Of a stretch of DNA of 15,158 nt, positions 1-7,280 are shown one piece after another. The DNA comes from Candidatus Firestoneibacteriota bacterium. Lineage in GTDB: Bacteria; JACRDZ01. Where the stretch lies: assembly GCA_016212735.1 (NCBI GenBank), contig JACRDZ010000072.1, positions 1-15,158 of the forward strand. Reading direction: 5' to 3'. Made by a program: the position numbers and the translations under genes. Numbering within the stretch: the first letter of the stretch is position 1; every line of letters begins with the position of its first letter. The notes beneath the pieces were generated by a model. That model did not search any database, had not been told where the DNA came from, and saw only the letters and a list, made by a program, of their open reading frames with translations.

Positions 1-48
1 AATATCATGAAAAATAACTATAAGTGGATGTTTATTCCTTTACATTAA
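1..48 (+). CDS. Possible 3' end of an upstream gene (partial)
   Basis: Frame 1 is open from the window edge to a TAA at 46-48, giving a 15-residue tail. The other two forward frames hit stops within the first 20 bases. The stop lies 44 bp before the acyl-CoA synthetase start, a spacing that fits an operon partner. So short a piece carries no family signal and could be a chance open frame. Confidence 0.22.
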   Translation, partial: NIMKNNYKWMFIPLH

Positions 49-83
49 GTCTCCTGGATGTTAATAATTATATAGAAATAAAT

Positions 84-88
84 GGAGG
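84..88 (+). promoter_or_regulatory. Shine-Dalgarno site fixing the acyl-CoA synthetase start
   Basis: A GGAGG core sits 4 nt before the ATG at 93. The same frame is open further upstream to an ATG at 24, but that one has no purine-rich site before it and would add 23 residues not expected for the family. The site therefore favours 93. Confidence 0.7.
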
Positions 89-92
89 ATTT

Positions 93-1583
93 ATGCGATG
101 TGTTAATTATAGTAATAGATGGAATAAAATGAATAAGCAGGAAATTTTCAGGCTGCAAGGTGAATTGTTACATAGATTTATTAATAATCAGCTTATTCCA
201 TATAGTCCTTATTATAATAAATTGTTTAAAGAAAATAAAATTTCTTATCAAAATATTAAAAGTGTTAAAGATCTTCGTAATATTCCATTTACAAGCAAAG
301 CTGATATTGCTCCGACAGAAAGCGATCCGATTAAATATAGATCATTCATTCTTCAGCCAAATAAAGAAAATATCAATCTATATGCGCCTTTATCCGAGAA
401 ATTATATATGTTGAAAGAAAAATTATTAAAAGGCGAGGAACATTTAAAAAATGAATTAGGTAAGGAATATAGACCTGTTTCAATGTTTTTTACAACAGGA
501 AGAACAGCGCTACCCACAGCTTTTGTCAGTTCGTTATATGATCTTGAAATACTGAAAATTGTCGGAGAAAGACTTGTTAATATATTAGCGCTTGACCCTG
601 CTTTGGATCGTGGTGTTAATATGTTTCCATTCGCTCCTCATCTGGCTTTCTGGCAGGTTGTATTTTGCGGCTGGTCAGGGGGCATATTACTTCTAAGTAC
701 CGGTGGAGGCAAGGTACTTGGAACCAGTGGAAATATTATTGCAATAGAAAAATTGAAACCATCACTTTTAGTTGGTATCCCCGGTTATGTTTATCATATT
801 CTCAGACAGGCTGAAAAAGAAGGGCATAATTTTAGTTTTGTAAAAAAAGTTGCTTTAGGCGGTGAAAAAGTTTCAGAAACATTAAAAAATAACATTAAAA
901 ATATTTTAAACAATATGGGCGCACATGATCCTGGTGTAATGTCCGTACTCGGATTTACCGAAGCGCGTAAATGCTGGACTGAATGTTCCGGCAAAACATC
1001 AACCGGATTTCATACGTATCCTGATCTTGAAATTTTTGAAATAATTAATCCTGATACAGGCGAAGTTCTTGATGAAGGACAAACAGGAGAGCTTGTTTAT
1101 ACATGTATAGAAGGAAGAGGGAGTTGTGTGATCAGATATCGAACCGGAGATATTATTGAAGGTGGAATAACCTATGCCCCATGCCCTGAATGCGGAAGAA
1201 GCGTGCCGAGAATTTCCAGCAATATGTCTCGTGTATCTAATATTAAAGATTTTCAACTTTCAAAAATAAAAGGAACACTGGTAAATTTAAATGTATTTAT
1301 GCATATTCTAAGTGAAAATTCCTTGATAGATGAATGGCAAATTGTTATTAAAAAGAAAAATGATGATCCGTTTGACCTGGATGAACTGGTAGTTTATCTT
1401 GCTGTAAAAAATGGCGCTGACAAAGAAAAATTACGCCATGATTTAAATGAAAAATTTATAGATGAAACAGAAGTACATCCGAATGATATTGTATTTACAA
1501 CACTTGATGACATGCTGCATCGACTGGGAATGGATACAAAATTAAAAGAAGAAAGAATTCTGGATATTAGACCGAAGAAATGA
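93..1583 (+). CDS. PaaK-like acyl-CoA synthetase (phenylacetate-CoA ligase family, AMP-forming)
   Basis: Adenylate-forming enzyme of 496 aa, expected to activate a carboxylic acid to its acyl-CoA with ATP and CoA in the cytoplasm. Visible marks are a divergent phosphate-binding loop around residues 132-142 (FTTGRTALPT, where classical members have TSGTTGKPT), the adenylate-binding motif RYRTGD at 348-353, and a Cys-rich turn CPECGRSVPRI from residue 364, which matches the CPCGR..PRI element of PaaK proteins. The C-terminus (KLKEERILDIRPKK) resembles the PaaK C-terminal lysine region. PaaK itself is about 430-440 aa, so this protein is somewhat longer. The stop codon overlaps the thiolase Shine-Dalgarno region, so the two are co-transcribed. 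The substrate cannot be read: aromatic acid and fatty acid are both possible, and the beta-oxidation neighbours favour an acid degraded by that route. Confidence 0.85.
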   Translation: MRCVNYSNRWNKMNKQEIFRLQGELLHRFINNQLIPYSPYYNKLFKENKISYQNIKSVKDLRNIPFTSKADIAPTESDPIKYRSFILQPNKENINLYAPLSEKLYMLKEKLLKGEEHLKNELGKEYRPVSMFFTTGRTALPTAFVSSLYDLEILKIVGERLVNILALDPALDRGVNMFPFAPHLAFWQVVFCGWSGGILLLSTGGGKVLGTSGNIIAIEKLKPSLLVGIPGYVYHILRQAEKEGHNFSFVKKVALGGEKVSETLKNNIKNILNNMGAHDPGVMSVLGFTEARKCWTECSGKTSTGFHTYPDLEIFEIINPDTGEVLDEGQTGELVYTCIEGRGSCVIRYRTGDIIEGGITYAPCPECGRSVPRISSNMSRVSNIKDFQLSKIKGTLVNLNVFMHILSENSLIDEWQIVIKKKNDDPFDLDELVVYLAVKNGADKEKLRHDLNEKFIDETEVHPNDIVFTTLDDMLHRLGMDTKLKEERILDIRPKK

Positions 1584-1593
1584 GGAGAAACAT

Positions 1594-2883
1594 ATGAAAG
1601 ACATAGTAATTGCAGGTGGAATAAGAACGCCGTTTGTTAAAGCTGGAATGAATTTTCGTGATCTTACAGCATATGATATTTGTGCGCTGGTATTAAAAGA
1701 ACTTGTATATATGACAAAACTTGATACTAAATTAATTGATGAAATAATTGTTGGAAATGTTGCTAATCCGCCGGAAGCTATGAATATAGCAAGAGTAAGT
1801 GCCTTACTTGCAGGATTGCCGCAGGAAATTCCGGCATTTACCGTACATCGGAACTGCTCATCAGGAATGCAGGCAATAACAACTGCATATGAAAAAATTC
1901 AAGCAGGTGCTGCAGACCTTATTTTAGCCGGTGGAACCGAATCAATGAGTAACATTCCTTTTTATTTTCGTAAAGAATTAAAGGAAAGATTTAGTGAAAT
2001 AATGAAAGCAAAAAGCGGAATGGATAAAATTAGTGCTGTATTTAAAATCCATCCGAAAAGTTTGTCCCCTATAATTGGAGTTATAGTAGGATTAACAGAC
2101 CCTGTCAGCGGATTAAATATGGGACAAACAGCAGAGAATTTAGTTAGGGACTTTAAGATTTCACGTGAAGCTCAGGACGAATTCGCATTATGGAGTCATA
2201 AAAAGGCAATTGCTGCAATTAAAGCGGGAAAATTTCAAGAAGAGATTCTTCCTGTATATATTCCGCCTCAATACAAAGAAGTAATCGATGCTGATGTCGG
2301 ACCTCGTGAAGATACAAATATGAATGCTTTAATGAAACTTAAACCAGTCTTTGATAAAATTAATGGGACTGTTACAGTTGGAAATGCATGTTCAGTTACA
2401 GATGGAGCATGTATGCTTATTGTTACAACTCGTGAAAAAGCTATCAGCCTTGGGCTTGAGATCATGGGTTCGCTTAAAGCATATTCTTATGCTGGTCTTG
2501 ATCCGACAAGAATGGGACTTGGACCGGTATTTGCCACGCAGAAATTATTAATAAGAAATAATAATATTAGTTTTAAAGATATTCAGCTAATAGAAATAAA
2601 TGAAGCTTTTGCTGCTCAAGTATTGGCTGTTGAAGCAGCATTCAAATCATCTGATTTTTGCAAAAAACACTTTGGAATTGATACTCCAATCGGCGAAATT
2701 GATAGAAATATATTAAATGTCAATGGAGGTGCAATAGCATTTGGACATCCGGTTGGTGCAACCGGAGCACGATTAGTCTTAACGCTTCTGAAAGAAATGA
2801 AAAGACGGAACCTTAATCTGGGACTTGCATCATTATGTATTGGAGGAGGGCAGGGCGCTGCATTAGTTTTTGAAAGAAATTAA
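1594..2883 (+). CDS. Thiolase, acetyl-CoA C-acyltransferase (FadI / trifunctional beta-subunit type)
   Basis: Thiolase of 429 aa, catalysing CoA-dependent cleavage of 3-ketoacyl-CoA to acetyl-CoA and a shortened acyl-CoA. The nucleophilic cysteine is C88 in NCSSGMQAI. GGTESMSNIP follows, NEAFAAQ is at about 336, the catalytic histidine is H385 in GHPVGATGAR, and the second catalytic cysteine is C415 in LCIGGGQGAA, so all expected catalytic residues are present. The length is nearer the FadI/HADHB group (about 430 aa) than the 390-aa FadA/AtoB group. The start is supported by GAGGAG at 1582-1587, 6 nt upstream and overlapping the previous stop. It sits between the acyl-CoA synthetase and the multifunctional hydratase/dehydrogenase, its usual functional partner. 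The exact chain-length preference is unknown. Confidence 0.93.
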   Translation: MKDIVIAGGIRTPFVKAGMNFRDLTAYDICALVLKELVYMTKLDTKLIDEIIVGNVANPPEAMNIARVSALLAGLPQEIPAFTVHRNCSSGMQAITTAYEKIQAGAADLILAGGTESMSNIPFYFRKELKERFSEIMKAKSGMDKISAVFKIHPKSLSPIIGVIVGLTDPVSGLNMGQTAENLVRDFKISREAQDEFALWSHKKAIAAIKAGKFQEEILPVYIPPQYKEVIDADVGPREDTNMNALMKLKPVFDKINGTVTVGNACSVTDGACMLIVTTREKAISLGLEIMGSLKAYSYAGLDPTRMGLGPVFATQKLLIRNNNISFKDIQLIEINEAFAAQVLAVEAAFKSSDFCKKHFGIDTPIGEIDRNILNVNGGAIAFGHPVGATGARLVLTLLKEMKRRNLNLGLASLCIGGGQGAALVFERN

Positions 2884-2887
2884 AACC

Positions 2888-2892
2888 AGGAG
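2888..2892 (+). promoter_or_regulatory. Shine-Dalgarno site fixing the FadB/FadJ-like start
   Basis: AGGAG lies 7 nt before the ATG at 2900. An earlier in-frame ATG at 2870 lies inside the thiolase gene without a good ribosome site. Starting at 2900 also gives catalytic residue numbers close to those of E. coli FadB. Confidence 0.75.
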
Positions 2893-2899
2893 AAAAATT

Positions 2900-5020
2900 A
2901 TGGGGTCCGCATTTAAATTAATAAAAGAATCTGATGGGATTTATTACATTGTTTTTGATATACTTGATAAAAAAGTCAATGTTTTAAATCCGTTGATTTT
3001 ACTTGAACTTGAACAAATAATAATTGAATTAGCCAATGATAAAAATATGAAAGGATTGATTTTTATCAGCGGGAAAGAAAATAGTTTTATTGCCGGTGCG
3101 GATATATCTGTAATCTATAACATAAAAAGTCTATCTGAAGGTATTCAACTGGCTGATCAAGGCAAGAAAATTTTAAGACGATTAGATGAGCTTGAAGTAC
3201 CAACAGTGGCTGCTATAAATGGAGTTTGTCTTGGCGGCGGATTGGAACTTGCTTTATTTTGTACATATAGAGTAGCCACTGATAATCCTGCTACAAAACT
3301 TGGATTACCTGAAGTCACTCTGGGTATTTTACCCGGATTTGGCGGAACAAAGACATTACCGCGCTTAATTGGTGTTACTCAATCACTTGATTTGATTCTT
3401 TCTGGAAAAATTATTGATGCTAAAAAAGCGTTTAAAATTGGAATTGTTGATAAAATAGTCCCTCAGAATTTACTTTTTGAATATGCTAAAAATTTTATGA
3501 ATGAAATATTAACGCAGGAAGGATATGAAAAAATTATAAATGTACGAAGAATTAAAGCTTGCGGTGTGTCATGGCTTGAAAATAACAATATAGGACGATC
3601 GATAATTTTCACAGAAGCTCGTAAGAAAATCATACAAAAAACCGGAGGTAATTATCCTGCTCCGTTACGCGCAATAGCAGTAATTCGCAGCGGGATAGGA
3701 ATATTGGGTGATTCTGCGTTTAATCATGAATCTGAGGCTCTTGGTGAATTGGCAATAACACCTGTTTGTAAAAATTTAATTGATATATATTTCTGGAGTG
3801 AAAAAGCAAAAAAATCTTTTGAAAAAGAAAAAGTAAAAAAAATAAATACAGTAGGGGTTTTAGGCGCCGGAGTTATGGGTGGAGGTATAGCACAGCTTTT
3901 AAGCAGTAAGAAAATTCAAACTAGAATCAAAGATATTAAGAAGGATGCTATATTACTTGGTCTTAGATCTGCATGGAAAGTTTATGAAGGCTCAATCATA
4001 CGTAAAAAAATCAAGTTGGATGATGCACAAAAAAGTATGATGTATATTTCTCCCACTCTTAATTATTCCGGGTTTGATAAAGCTGATATGGTAATAGAAG
4101 CTGTTGTTGAGGATTTAGAAATTAAAAAGAAAGTTTTTGCAGAACTGGAAGAACACATTAATGAAAAAACTATTATTGCCACCAATACTTCATCTTTATC
4201 AATAACAAAAATGAGCAGTGCTTTGAAACATCCTGAAAGATTTATCGGATTTCATTTTTTTAATCCGGTTCATTTAATGCCTCTCGTAGAAATAATTCCA
4301 GGTGAGAGAACAAATGATGAGATTGTGCATACAGCAATTAGTTTTGCATTAAGTCTTGGGAAAACGCCGGTAGTAGTTAAAGATAAAGAAGGTTTTTTAG
4401 TAAATCGAATCTTAATACCGTATTTGAATGAAGCAGGCAAGCTTCTTGATGATGGAGTCAGCATTGAAACTATTGATCATTGCGCTAAAAAATTCGGATT
4501 GCCAATGGGACCATTGGAATTAATGGATGAAATTGGTATTGATGTCGGTCATAAAGTTTCAGCAATTATGGAAAATGCTTTTGGACCAAGAATGAAAGTC
4601 GCTGATAGTTTACAAAAAATATTTGAAGATAAACGATTTGGCAAGAAAATCGGTAAAGGATTTTATATTTATAACGGTAAAGAAAAAACACCGGATCAAA
4701 ATTATGCAAATCATCTCAGAAAAAATAGAATGGTTTTAAATAATTCGGAAGTTTTGAATAGAATGATTTTTATAATGATTAATGAAGCAGTACGAGTTTT
4801 AGAAGAAAATATTGTGATTGCTCATGATCAGGTTGACATGGGAATGATTCTCGGCACAGGATTCCCTGCTTTTCGCGGTGGTGTTTTGAAATATGCGGAT
4901 ACAATTGGAATAGATAAAATATATGAAGAACTTAAAAAATTAGAAAGCAAATTCGGACCTCGGTTTGCTCCATGTGAAAAAATTAAAGCTATGGCTCAAG
5001 GAAAATTGAAATTTTATTAA
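2900..5020 (+). CDS. Fused enoyl-CoA hydratase / 3-hydroxyacyl-CoA dehydrogenase (FadB/FadJ-like)
   Basis: Multifunctional beta-oxidation protein of 706 aa. The N-terminal crotonase domain (about 1-190) holds the oxyanion-loop GADIS and both acid-base glutamates, E116 in LGGGLELAL and E138 in GLPEVTLGILPGFGGT. The linker leads to an NAD-binding Rossmann domain with GAGVMG at 322-327. The dehydrogenase catalytic pair is H452 (GFHFFNPVH) and E464 (PLVEIIPG), and the C-terminal helical domain has GFLVNRI and GLPMGPLELMDEIG. The length matches FadB/FadJ (about 715-730 aa), so both activities should be intact: hydration of 2-enoyl-CoA, then NAD-dependent oxidation to 3-ketoacyl-CoA. The start is 17 nt after the thiolase stop, indicating one transcript and probably an alpha/beta enzyme complex. 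FadB versus FadJ versus mitochondrial-type alpha subunit cannot be decided by eye. Confidence 0.93.
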   Translation: MGSAFKLIKESDGIYYIVFDILDKKVNVLNPLILLELEQIIIELANDKNMKGLIFISGKENSFIAGADISVIYNIKSLSEGIQLADQGKKILRRLDELEVPTVAAINGVCLGGGLELALFCTYRVATDNPATKLGLPEVTLGILPGFGGTKTLPRLIGVTQSLDLILSGKIIDAKKAFKIGIVDKIVPQNLLFEYAKNFMNEILTQEGYEKIINVRRIKACGVSWLENNNIGRSIIFTEARKKIIQKTGGNYPAPLRAIAVIRSGIGILGDSAFNHESEALGELAITPVCKNLIDIYFWSEKAKKSFEKEKVKKINTVGVLGAGVMGGGIAQLLSSKKIQTRIKDIKKDAILLGLRSAWKVYEGSIIRKKIKLDDAQKSMMYISPTLNYSGFDKADMVIEAVVEDLEIKKKVFAELEEHINEKTIIATNTSSLSITKMSSALKHPERFIGFHFFNPVHLMPLVEIIPGERTNDEIVHTAISFALSLGKTPVVVKDKEGFLVNRILIPYLNEAGKLLDDGVSIETIDHCAKKFGLPMGPLELMDEIGIDVGHKVSAIMENAFGPRMKVADSLQKIFEDKRFGKKIGKGFYIYNGKEKTPDQNYANHLRKNRMVLNNSEVLNRMIFIMINEAVRVLEENIVIAHDQVDMGMILGTGFPAFRGGVLKYADTIGIDKIYEELKKLESKFGPRFAPCEKIKAMAQGKLKFY

Positions 5021-5041
5021 GATTTGAATATTTTAAAGATC

Positions 5042-5064
5042 GCGGTCAGGAGACCGGCTCCTAC
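5042..5064 (-). repeat. REP-like unit A1 (minus orientation)
   Basis: Read on the minus strand this has the foot GTAGGA and a hairpin whose core is CGGTC / loop TCCT / GACCG, with one bulged base. It is the inverted partner of unit A2 (5087-5108). The GTAG foot beside a small hairpin is the hallmark of REP elements moved by RAYT transposases; no such transposase is in the window. Confidence 0.65.
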
Positions 5065-5086
5065 CATAGAAATAATGTTTACATAG

Positions 5087-5108
5087 GTAGGAGCGGTCTC
5101 CTGACTGC
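5087..5108 (+). repeat. REP-like unit A2
   Basis: Foot GTAGGA, stem GCGGTC, loop TCCT, return stem GACTGC (one G-T wobble), 22 nt in all. It matches the architecture of A3 at 7248-7269, whose stem sequence differs while the foot and loop are the same. Confidence 0.68.
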
Positions 5109-5118
5109 GACCTTTTTT

Positions 5119-5265
5119 ATTCTAATTCTCAAAACCTACCAAATATTAGATTAAGTTAGTTTGTGTGAAATAAATCTTGACAAAAGAAGTGCCCTGCTAA
5201 ATAATATAAACATTCTCAATACCACTGTCATACATAAAAAATCAATCTTTTAGTTGTTTTAATCA
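5119..5265. other. Non-coding A+T-rich spacer upstream of the fecR control region
   Basis: No open frame of note on either strand, no tRNA-like fold and no recognised riboswitch. The only signal seen is a perfect TTGACA with a plausible -10, listed separately. The spacer separates the operon terminator from the CRP-type operators of the surface locus. Confidence 0.5.
5177..5203 (+). promoter_or_regulatory. Candidate sigma-70 promoter, upstream of the CRP operators
   Basis: A perfect TTGACA -35 box is at 5177-5182. A TGC-TAAATA extended -10 begins at 5195 (15-nt spacer); AATAAT at 5200-5205 is an alternative with a 17-nt spacer. It would start transcripts near 5210, about 145 nt before fecR, which then run through both CRP operators. 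A+T-rich DNA yields -10-like strings easily, so the main evidence is the -35 box. Confidence 0.4.
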
Positions 5266-5281
5266 TGTGATACAGATCACA
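5266..5281. promoter_or_regulatory. CRP-type operator 1 (distal, fecR promoter)
   Basis: Perfect TGTGA-N6-TCACA palindrome with spacer TACAGA, matching the known E. coli CRP core consensus. Its centre (5273.5) is 23 bp upstream of operator 2, placing it at about -64.5 from the predicted start. An extra TGTGA half-site follows directly at 5282-5286. Confidence 0.78.
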
Positions 5282-5288
5282 TGTGATA

Positions 5289-5304
5289 TGTGATCTATAT
5301 CACA
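5289..5304. promoter_or_regulatory. CRP-type operator 2 (proximal, fecR promoter)
   Basis: Perfect TGTGA-N6-TCACA palindrome with spacer TCTATA. Its centre (5296.5) falls at -41.5 if transcription begins 7 nt after the TATAAT at 5326-5331. That is the class II position where CRP activates by replacing the -35 contact, and no good -35 box is present here. Confidence 0.8.
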
Positions 5305-5325
5305 TACATTTATATAATAATAGTT

Positions 5326-5338
5326 TATAATTTAGTTG
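5326..5338 (+). promoter_or_regulatory. -10 box and predicted start of the fecR transcript
   Basis: A consensus TATAAT is at 5326-5331, 21 nt after operator 2. The predicted start near 5338 leaves a leader of about 20 nt before the ATG at 5358. The identical geometry at 7281-7353 supports a real CRP-dependent promoter. Confidence 0.7.
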
Positions 5339-5347
5339 AAATTTAAT

Positions 5348-5352
5348 GAGGA
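5348..5352 (+). promoter_or_regulatory. Shine-Dalgarno site fixing the fecR start
   Basis: GAGGA lies 5 nt before the ATG at 5358. The in-frame ATG at 5346 has no ribosome site and partly overlaps this one, so 5358 is preferred. Confidence 0.6.
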
Positions 5353-5357
5353 TAAAA

Positions 5358-6182
5358 ATGATAAATAAATATTACTTAAAAAATTTGATGTGTGTTATTT
5401 TGCTGCTTTTTTTATCAACGCCAATATTTGCCGCAACAAAACTCACTGGAAATGTAGTATTAATTAAAGGTGATGTTAAAGTAATTCATACAGGATCTAC
5501 TGATCAATACAAAGTAAAACTTAAAGATAAAATTTTCGAAGGGGATATTATACAAACAGAAATGAATTCATATGTGCAGATTCAATTTCCGCTTGAAAGT
5601 ATTCGTATACAGGAAAAAAGCAAATTTCAAGTTAAAAAACTTTCAAAAGAAGAAAAAGAAAAAAGTTTTTTATTGATTTTTAAACAAAAAGTAGTTGAAC
5701 AGAATGAAGGTTTTGAATTGTTTATGGGAAAAGTATATAACAAAATAAAAAAATTAAAACGCGGTGAGAAATCAGAGATAAAAACAACAGCTTCAATATT
5801 TGGAGTATATGGTACATCATATGAATTAATAATAGGTGATAAACAAATTGAATTAAATGTATCTGATGGTATAGTAACAGTCAATGATGTGGAAAATCCA
5901 AATTCAATTATATCAATAAAAGAAGGGCAGAAATTGATAACTGAAGTAACACCGTTGAAAGAAGGACAGCAATACCAGCCAACACAAATGGATATAGGTG
6001 ATAAAGAAAAAATAGATAATGAAATTAAAGATATAATGGAGAATGAAGAATCTATATTAAATGAAACTGACCTGGGAGCAAATGATAGAGATCCGATAGA
6101 TCCTGGTCAAGGGGATTCAAGCGGAAAACCAGATGATGGAAGCGCAAAACCAAACACAGGAACAATAAGATTGAGTTGGTAA
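5358..6182 (+). CDS. Periplasmic FecR-domain protein
   Basis: Exported protein of 274 aa. A Sec signal peptide spans residues 1-25, with likely cleavage in IFA|AT. The FecR fold follows: GNVVLIKGDVKV near 31, the GDIIQTEMNSYVQIQF turn, SIRIQEKSKFQV, a FELFMGKVYNKIKKL strand pair, the diagnostic TTASIFGVYGTSYEL at 143-157, and IELNVSDGIVTV. There is no cytoplasmic anti-sigma segment, so this is not a classical FecR sigma regulator but a free-standing FecR-domain protein. The tail from about 235 is rich in Gly, Pro, Asp and Ser and ends in GTIRLSW. It leads a CRP-controlled surface locus, with a beta-barrel gene 112 bp downstream. A role in sensing or assembling envelope components is inference; its ligand is unknown. 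Confidence 0.85.
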   Translation: MINKYYLKNLMCVILLLFLSTPIFAATKLTGNVVLIKGDVKVIHTGSTDQYKVKLKDKIFEGDIIQTEMNSYVQIQFPLESIRIQEKSKFQVKKLSKEEKEKSFLLIFKQKVVEQNEGFELFMGKVYNKIKKLKRGEKSEIKTTASIFGVYGTSYELIIGDKQIELNVSDGIVTVNDVENPNSIISIKEGQKLITEVTPLKEGQQYQPTQMDIGDKEKIDNEIKDIMENEESILNETDLGANDRDPIDPGQGDSSGKPDDGSAKPNTGTIRLSW

Positions 6183-6209
6183 AAGATTTAATATTTAAGG
6201 AATAGAAAC

Positions 6210-6231
6210 GCTCGATAAATCGAGCAACTAC
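6210..6231 (-). repeat. REP-like unit B1 (minus orientation)
   Basis: Read on the minus strand: foot GTAGTT, stem GCTCGA, loop TTTA, return stem TCGAGC, a perfect 6-bp stem. It is the inverted partner of B2 (6244-6265), with the GTAG feet facing each other across 12 nt. Confidence 0.75.
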
Positions 6232-6243
6232 ATTGAGATTTTT

Positions 6244-6265
6244 GTAGTTGCCTGATTTATCAGGC
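6244..6265 (+). repeat. REP-like unit B2
   Basis: Foot GTAGTT, stem GCCTGA, loop TTTA, return stem TCAGGC. Compared with B1 two stem bases change together with their partners while foot and loop stay fixed, so the hairpin is the conserved object. The unit is identical to B4 (9315-9336). It lies 29 nt before the beta-barrel start. Confidence 0.78.
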
Positions 6266-6294
6266 TTAATTTAAGATAGTATAGCAGGAGATAT

Positions 6295-7251
6295 ATGAAG
6301 ATGAAATTAGTTTTAATCACAATTATATTTTTATTTTGTTTTGCTTCTATCCTTTTTGCAGAAATAAAGTTTGTTCCGTCATTGGAAATAGGATTAGGTA
6401 ATGATAATAATTTAAATTATACTCCGGCAAAAGTTTCTTTGCCTGGTATGGAGAAAGTTAATGATAGTTTTTATATGATAATACCTCAGTTGAAAATTGA
6501 AATGCCAATTGAAAATAAAGAAAAAGGGATTATTGGTTTTAATTATCAATATAAATATAATAAATATATAAAAAAGGATAATGGAAATTTTAATGATCAG
6601 TATTCAGCATTAAGTTATCAAAAAAAAATTAATGAAAATTTAGATTTTAATTTTCAAATAAATTTTAGCAATTTTTCAGATTCTATAAGCAAAGAAGATA
6701 AATATAAAAGTATTGGATTTATACCCGGATTAAAATTTAGCATGGCAAACAATCAATTTATTGATATTACATATTTAAATACAATAATTAATTATTCGGA
6801 AAGAAATGCAGAATATGATGCTAATTTAGTGCCTTTAAGTGATTTAAAACAAAAAGATACTAAACAAGGTATAAGCATTCTCTGGTTAGGAAAGTTTTCT
6901 GAAATAACTACTAAGATTGGTTATAATAATAATTCCAACAACTCAAATAATAATAATTTTGATTATAAAGAAAATAATATATATTTAAATCTTTGGTATG
7001 AATTGGCAGCTTCACAAAGAATAAGTTTTAAACATAAATATATAACACGTCAATATTCAAATACTCAGATTGTATCAGGTATAGATAAAAGAAAAGATTA
7101 TATAAACACTACTTTAGTCGGATATGAGTACAGTATAACAAAAAATTTTTTATCATTAACAAATTGGAGCTATAGCAATAGTCAATCAAATGATCCAATG
7201 GAAGGGTATTATAAAAGCTATTTGTATACCGGAGTAAAGATGAATTGGTAG
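6295..7251 (+). CDS. Outer-membrane beta-barrel protein, family not recognised
   Basis: Protein of 318 aa with a signal peptide at residues 1-22 (ILFA|EI). The mature part is a run of alternating polar/hydrophobic, aromatic-rich strands separated by Asn/Asp/Lys-rich turns, for example IIGFNYQYKYNKYI, YSALSYQKKI and NIYLNLWYEL. The chain ends in YLYTGVKMNW, a terminal aromatic residue as in BAM-recognised barrels. The mature length suits roughly 12-16 strands. The opening PSLEIGLGNDNNLNYTP resembles the first strand of many uncharacterised barrels in envelope loci. AGGAG at 6286-6290 serves the ATG at 6295 or the in-frame ATG at 6301. An Asn-rich loop (GYNNNSNNSNNNNF) comes from in-frame AAT repeats. 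Its terminal Trp codon and stop overlap a REP-like unit. Porin, lipoprotein exporter and receptor are all possible. Confidence 0.72.
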   Translation: MKMKLVLITIIFLFCFASILFAEIKFVPSLEIGLGNDNNLNYTPAKVSLPGMEKVNDSFYMIIPQLKIEMPIENKEKGIIGFNYQYKYNKYIKKDNGNFNDQYSALSYQKKINENLDFNFQINFSNFSDSISKEDKYKSIGFIPGLKFSMANNQFIDITYLNTIINYSERNAEYDANLVPLSDLKQKDTKQGISILWLGKFSEITTKIGYNNNSNNSNNNNFDYKENNIYLNLWYELAASQRISFKHKYITRQYSNTQIVSGIDKRKDYINTTLVGYEYSITKNFLSLTNWSYSNSQSNDPMEGYYKSYLYTGVKMNW

Positions 7252-7269
7252 GAGGCATCTCCTGATGCC
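7248..7269 (+). repeat. REP-like unit A3 overlapping the beta-barrel stop codon
   Basis: Foot GTAGGA, perfect stem GGCATC / loop TCCT / GATGCC. The TAG stop of the beta-barrel gene is the TAG of the foot, and the G before it is the last base of the terminal Trp codon. The foot and loop equal those of A1/A2 while the stem differs with its pairing kept. Confidence 0.72.
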
Positions 7270-7280
7270 GATTATTTATA

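Larger units (their letters stand above)
5038..5118 (+). terminator. Long hairpin with T-run ending the beta-oxidation operon
   Basis: Arms 5038-5065 and 5086-5112 are inverted and match over about 27 bp, with one bulge and a few mismatches, around a 20-nt loop. Six T residues follow at 5113-5118. It begins 17 nt after the stop of the hydratase/dehydrogenase gene and is well placed as an intrinsic terminator. Each arm is itself a smaller hairpin of the REP-like family seen elsewhere in the window, so a repeat pair seems to serve as the terminator. Confidence 0.72.

Noticed and set aside
5358..6182. FecR as an anti-sigma regulator
   Set aside because: The protein begins with a cleavable signal peptide and lacks a cytoplasmic segment, and no ECF sigma factor gene is nearby.
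6922..6963. AAT-repeat tract in the beta-barrel gene as a contingency locus
   Set aside because: The repeat unit is three bases, so length changes keep the frame; it only alters an Asn-rich loop.
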